Source: an uncultured Collinsella sp.
GTDB taxonomy: Bacteria; Actinomycetota; Coriobacteriia; Coriobacteriales; Coriobacteriaceae
DNA: 5,065 bases
Assembly (NCBI GenBank): GCA_902475445.1
Contig: CABRZN010000123.1
Span: forward strand, 1-5,065
Reading direction: 5' to 3'
Numbering within the stretch: the first letter of the stretch is position 1; each line of letters opens with the position of its first letter. Shown one piece after another: positions 4,274 through 5,065 of this stretch. The position numbers and the translations under genes were made by a program. The notes below the pieces were generated by a model. The model saw nothing but the letters and a program-made list of their open reading frames with translations, was not told where the DNA came from and did no database searches.

Positions 4274-5065
4274 TTAGCTGATTCCCACAAACATGCAGCC
4301 CGAGGTCGCCCCGCGTAGGCGGGCGGCGGGCTTACGGCCAGCCTGCGCGGCCTCGACGGCGCGACGGACGCGAGCGACGGCACGGCCAATCTCATCGGCC
4401 TCGAGCAAGGTTCCGTCGACCATAAGACGGCGCACGCCGGCGTCGAGCAGCTGTGGAACCTGCGGCGTGAGGTCGATGGGGTAGGCGTCGTACAGGCGAG
4501 AGCGGCCGTGGATGTCGGTGCGGACGGGCATGACCTTTCCGTCGATATTCTTGAGCGAGAGCTTGCGGGCACGCAGGCGGCAGTTGGCACAATCGTGGAT
4601 GCAGCCGTTGGCAACCTGCAGAATGCAATGCTCGCTTGTCATGACGCGCGGGCGGCCAAAGACGGTGATGCCCAGAGCCGCGGGCGCGGCGGCGCCGAGC
4701 GAGACAATCTCGTCGAGCGTGATCTCGGGCGAGAGCCAAAACGCACCGGCTCCGCGTTCGGCGAGTGCCTCCATGCAGGGCGTGTTGTGCACCGGCAGGC
4801 GAGAGCGAATCTCGGCCGTGGCGCCAACCTGGGCGGCCAGGGCAAGCTCAGAGATGTTGCCAATAGCGACCGTGGCGCCAGCAACAACCCATGGATCAAC
4901 GCGGACGTGGTCAACGGCGCGGCAGACCTCATCGAGCACGGGTACGATGCCCTGCTCAAACGTATCGGCGGGGGAGAGCTTGGCCGCATCGAGCGCGTCG
5001 GTGGTCATGTAGATGCGCGTTGCACCCTCCGCCCGCGCTGCCTCGGCGGCCTCGAGCGAGGTGAC
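4274..5065 (-). CDS. U32-family protein, C-terminal part (probable RNA hydroxylase / U32 peptidase), 5' end outside window
   Basis: The frame is open to the window edge and gives 263 visible C-terminal residues. The most upstream ATG in view (5006-5008) is internal, because coding continues in frame as VTSLEAAEAARAEGATRIYM. Seen, counting from the window edge: an (alpha/beta)-barrel-like repeat region (1-130) with a strand-helix 'GAT.IY' unit; a four-cysteine cluster CILQVANGCIHDCANC at 147-162 (Cys147, 155, 159, 162), followed by LSLKNIDGKVMPVRTDIHGRSRLYDAYPIDLTP. That second segment matches the U32 pattern 'L.dr.g..fPv..d......i.ns..l.l'. After it comes a GVRRLMVDGTL strand. Characterised U32 relatives (RlhA, TrhP/YegQ) use conserved cysteines, probably an iron-sulfur cluster, to make 5-hydroxy pyrimidines in rRNA or tRNA; others are annotated as collagenase-like peptidases. 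The adjacent pseudouridine synthase favours the RNA role. I am confident of the family but not of the substrate. Confidence 0.82.
   Translation of the reverse strand, partial: VTSLEAAEAARAEGATRIYMTTDALDAAKLSPADTFEQGIVPVLDEVCRAVDHVRVDPWVVAGATVAIGNISELALAAQVGATAEIRSRLPVHNTPCMEALAERGAGAFWLSPEITLDEIVSLGAAAPAALGITVFGRPRVMTSEHCILQVANGCIHDCANCRLRARKLSLKNIDGKVMPVRTDIHGRSRLYDAYPIDLTPQVPQLLDAGVRRLMVDGTLLEADEIGRAVARVRRAVEAAQAGRKPAARLRGATSGCMFVGIS

Overview
The window looks like a chromosomal segment of a high-GC Gram-positive gut bacterium, most likely a Coriobacteriia member such as Collinsella. This is inferred from GC-rich third codon positions, strong AGGAGG-type ribosome binding sites and the gene families present. 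No rRNA or other marker gene is available to prove it.

Layout: (1) Bases 1-671, plus strand: the C-terminal three quarters of a ROK-family sugar kinase of the zinc-containing fructokinase type, closed by a strong hairpin terminator at 704-753. (2) Bases 787-1246: a relic zone on the minus strand. The 3' end of a DegV-like gene is joined to the 5' end of an IS200/IS605-type tnpA, which still has its palindrome covering the ribosome binding site. Next come three compact hairpins and a minus-strand terminator. (3) Bases 1247-1652: a gene-free stretch rich in repeats. It holds a GGGGACAGACTTA-loop hairpin, a 27-bp tandem repeat, a set of TGCGT/ACGCA pentamers partly in 10-bp phase, and a 13-bp hairpin just before the next gene. 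(4) Bases 1653-3482, plus strand: a tightly coupled two-gene unit, a Gfo/Idh/MocA oxidoreductase followed by a DeoR-family sugar-responsive repressor. (5) Bases 3504-3601: back-to-back terminators between converging units. (6) Bases 3599-5065, minus strand: a two-gene unit with the C-terminal part of a U32-family protein (Fe-S-type cysteine cluster) followed by an RluA-family pseudouridine synthase.

How the genes fit together: the ROK kinase, the oxidoreductase and the DeoR regulator all point to carbohydrate uptake and use, although the kinase is a separate transcription unit. The DeoR protein probably controls its own operon in response to a phosphorylated sugar, possibly through the repeats upstream of 1653. 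The U32 and RluA genes probably form an RNA-modification pair. I see no clearly new multi-gene system. The most unusual material is the degraded mobile-element junction and the repeat-dense intergenic region.
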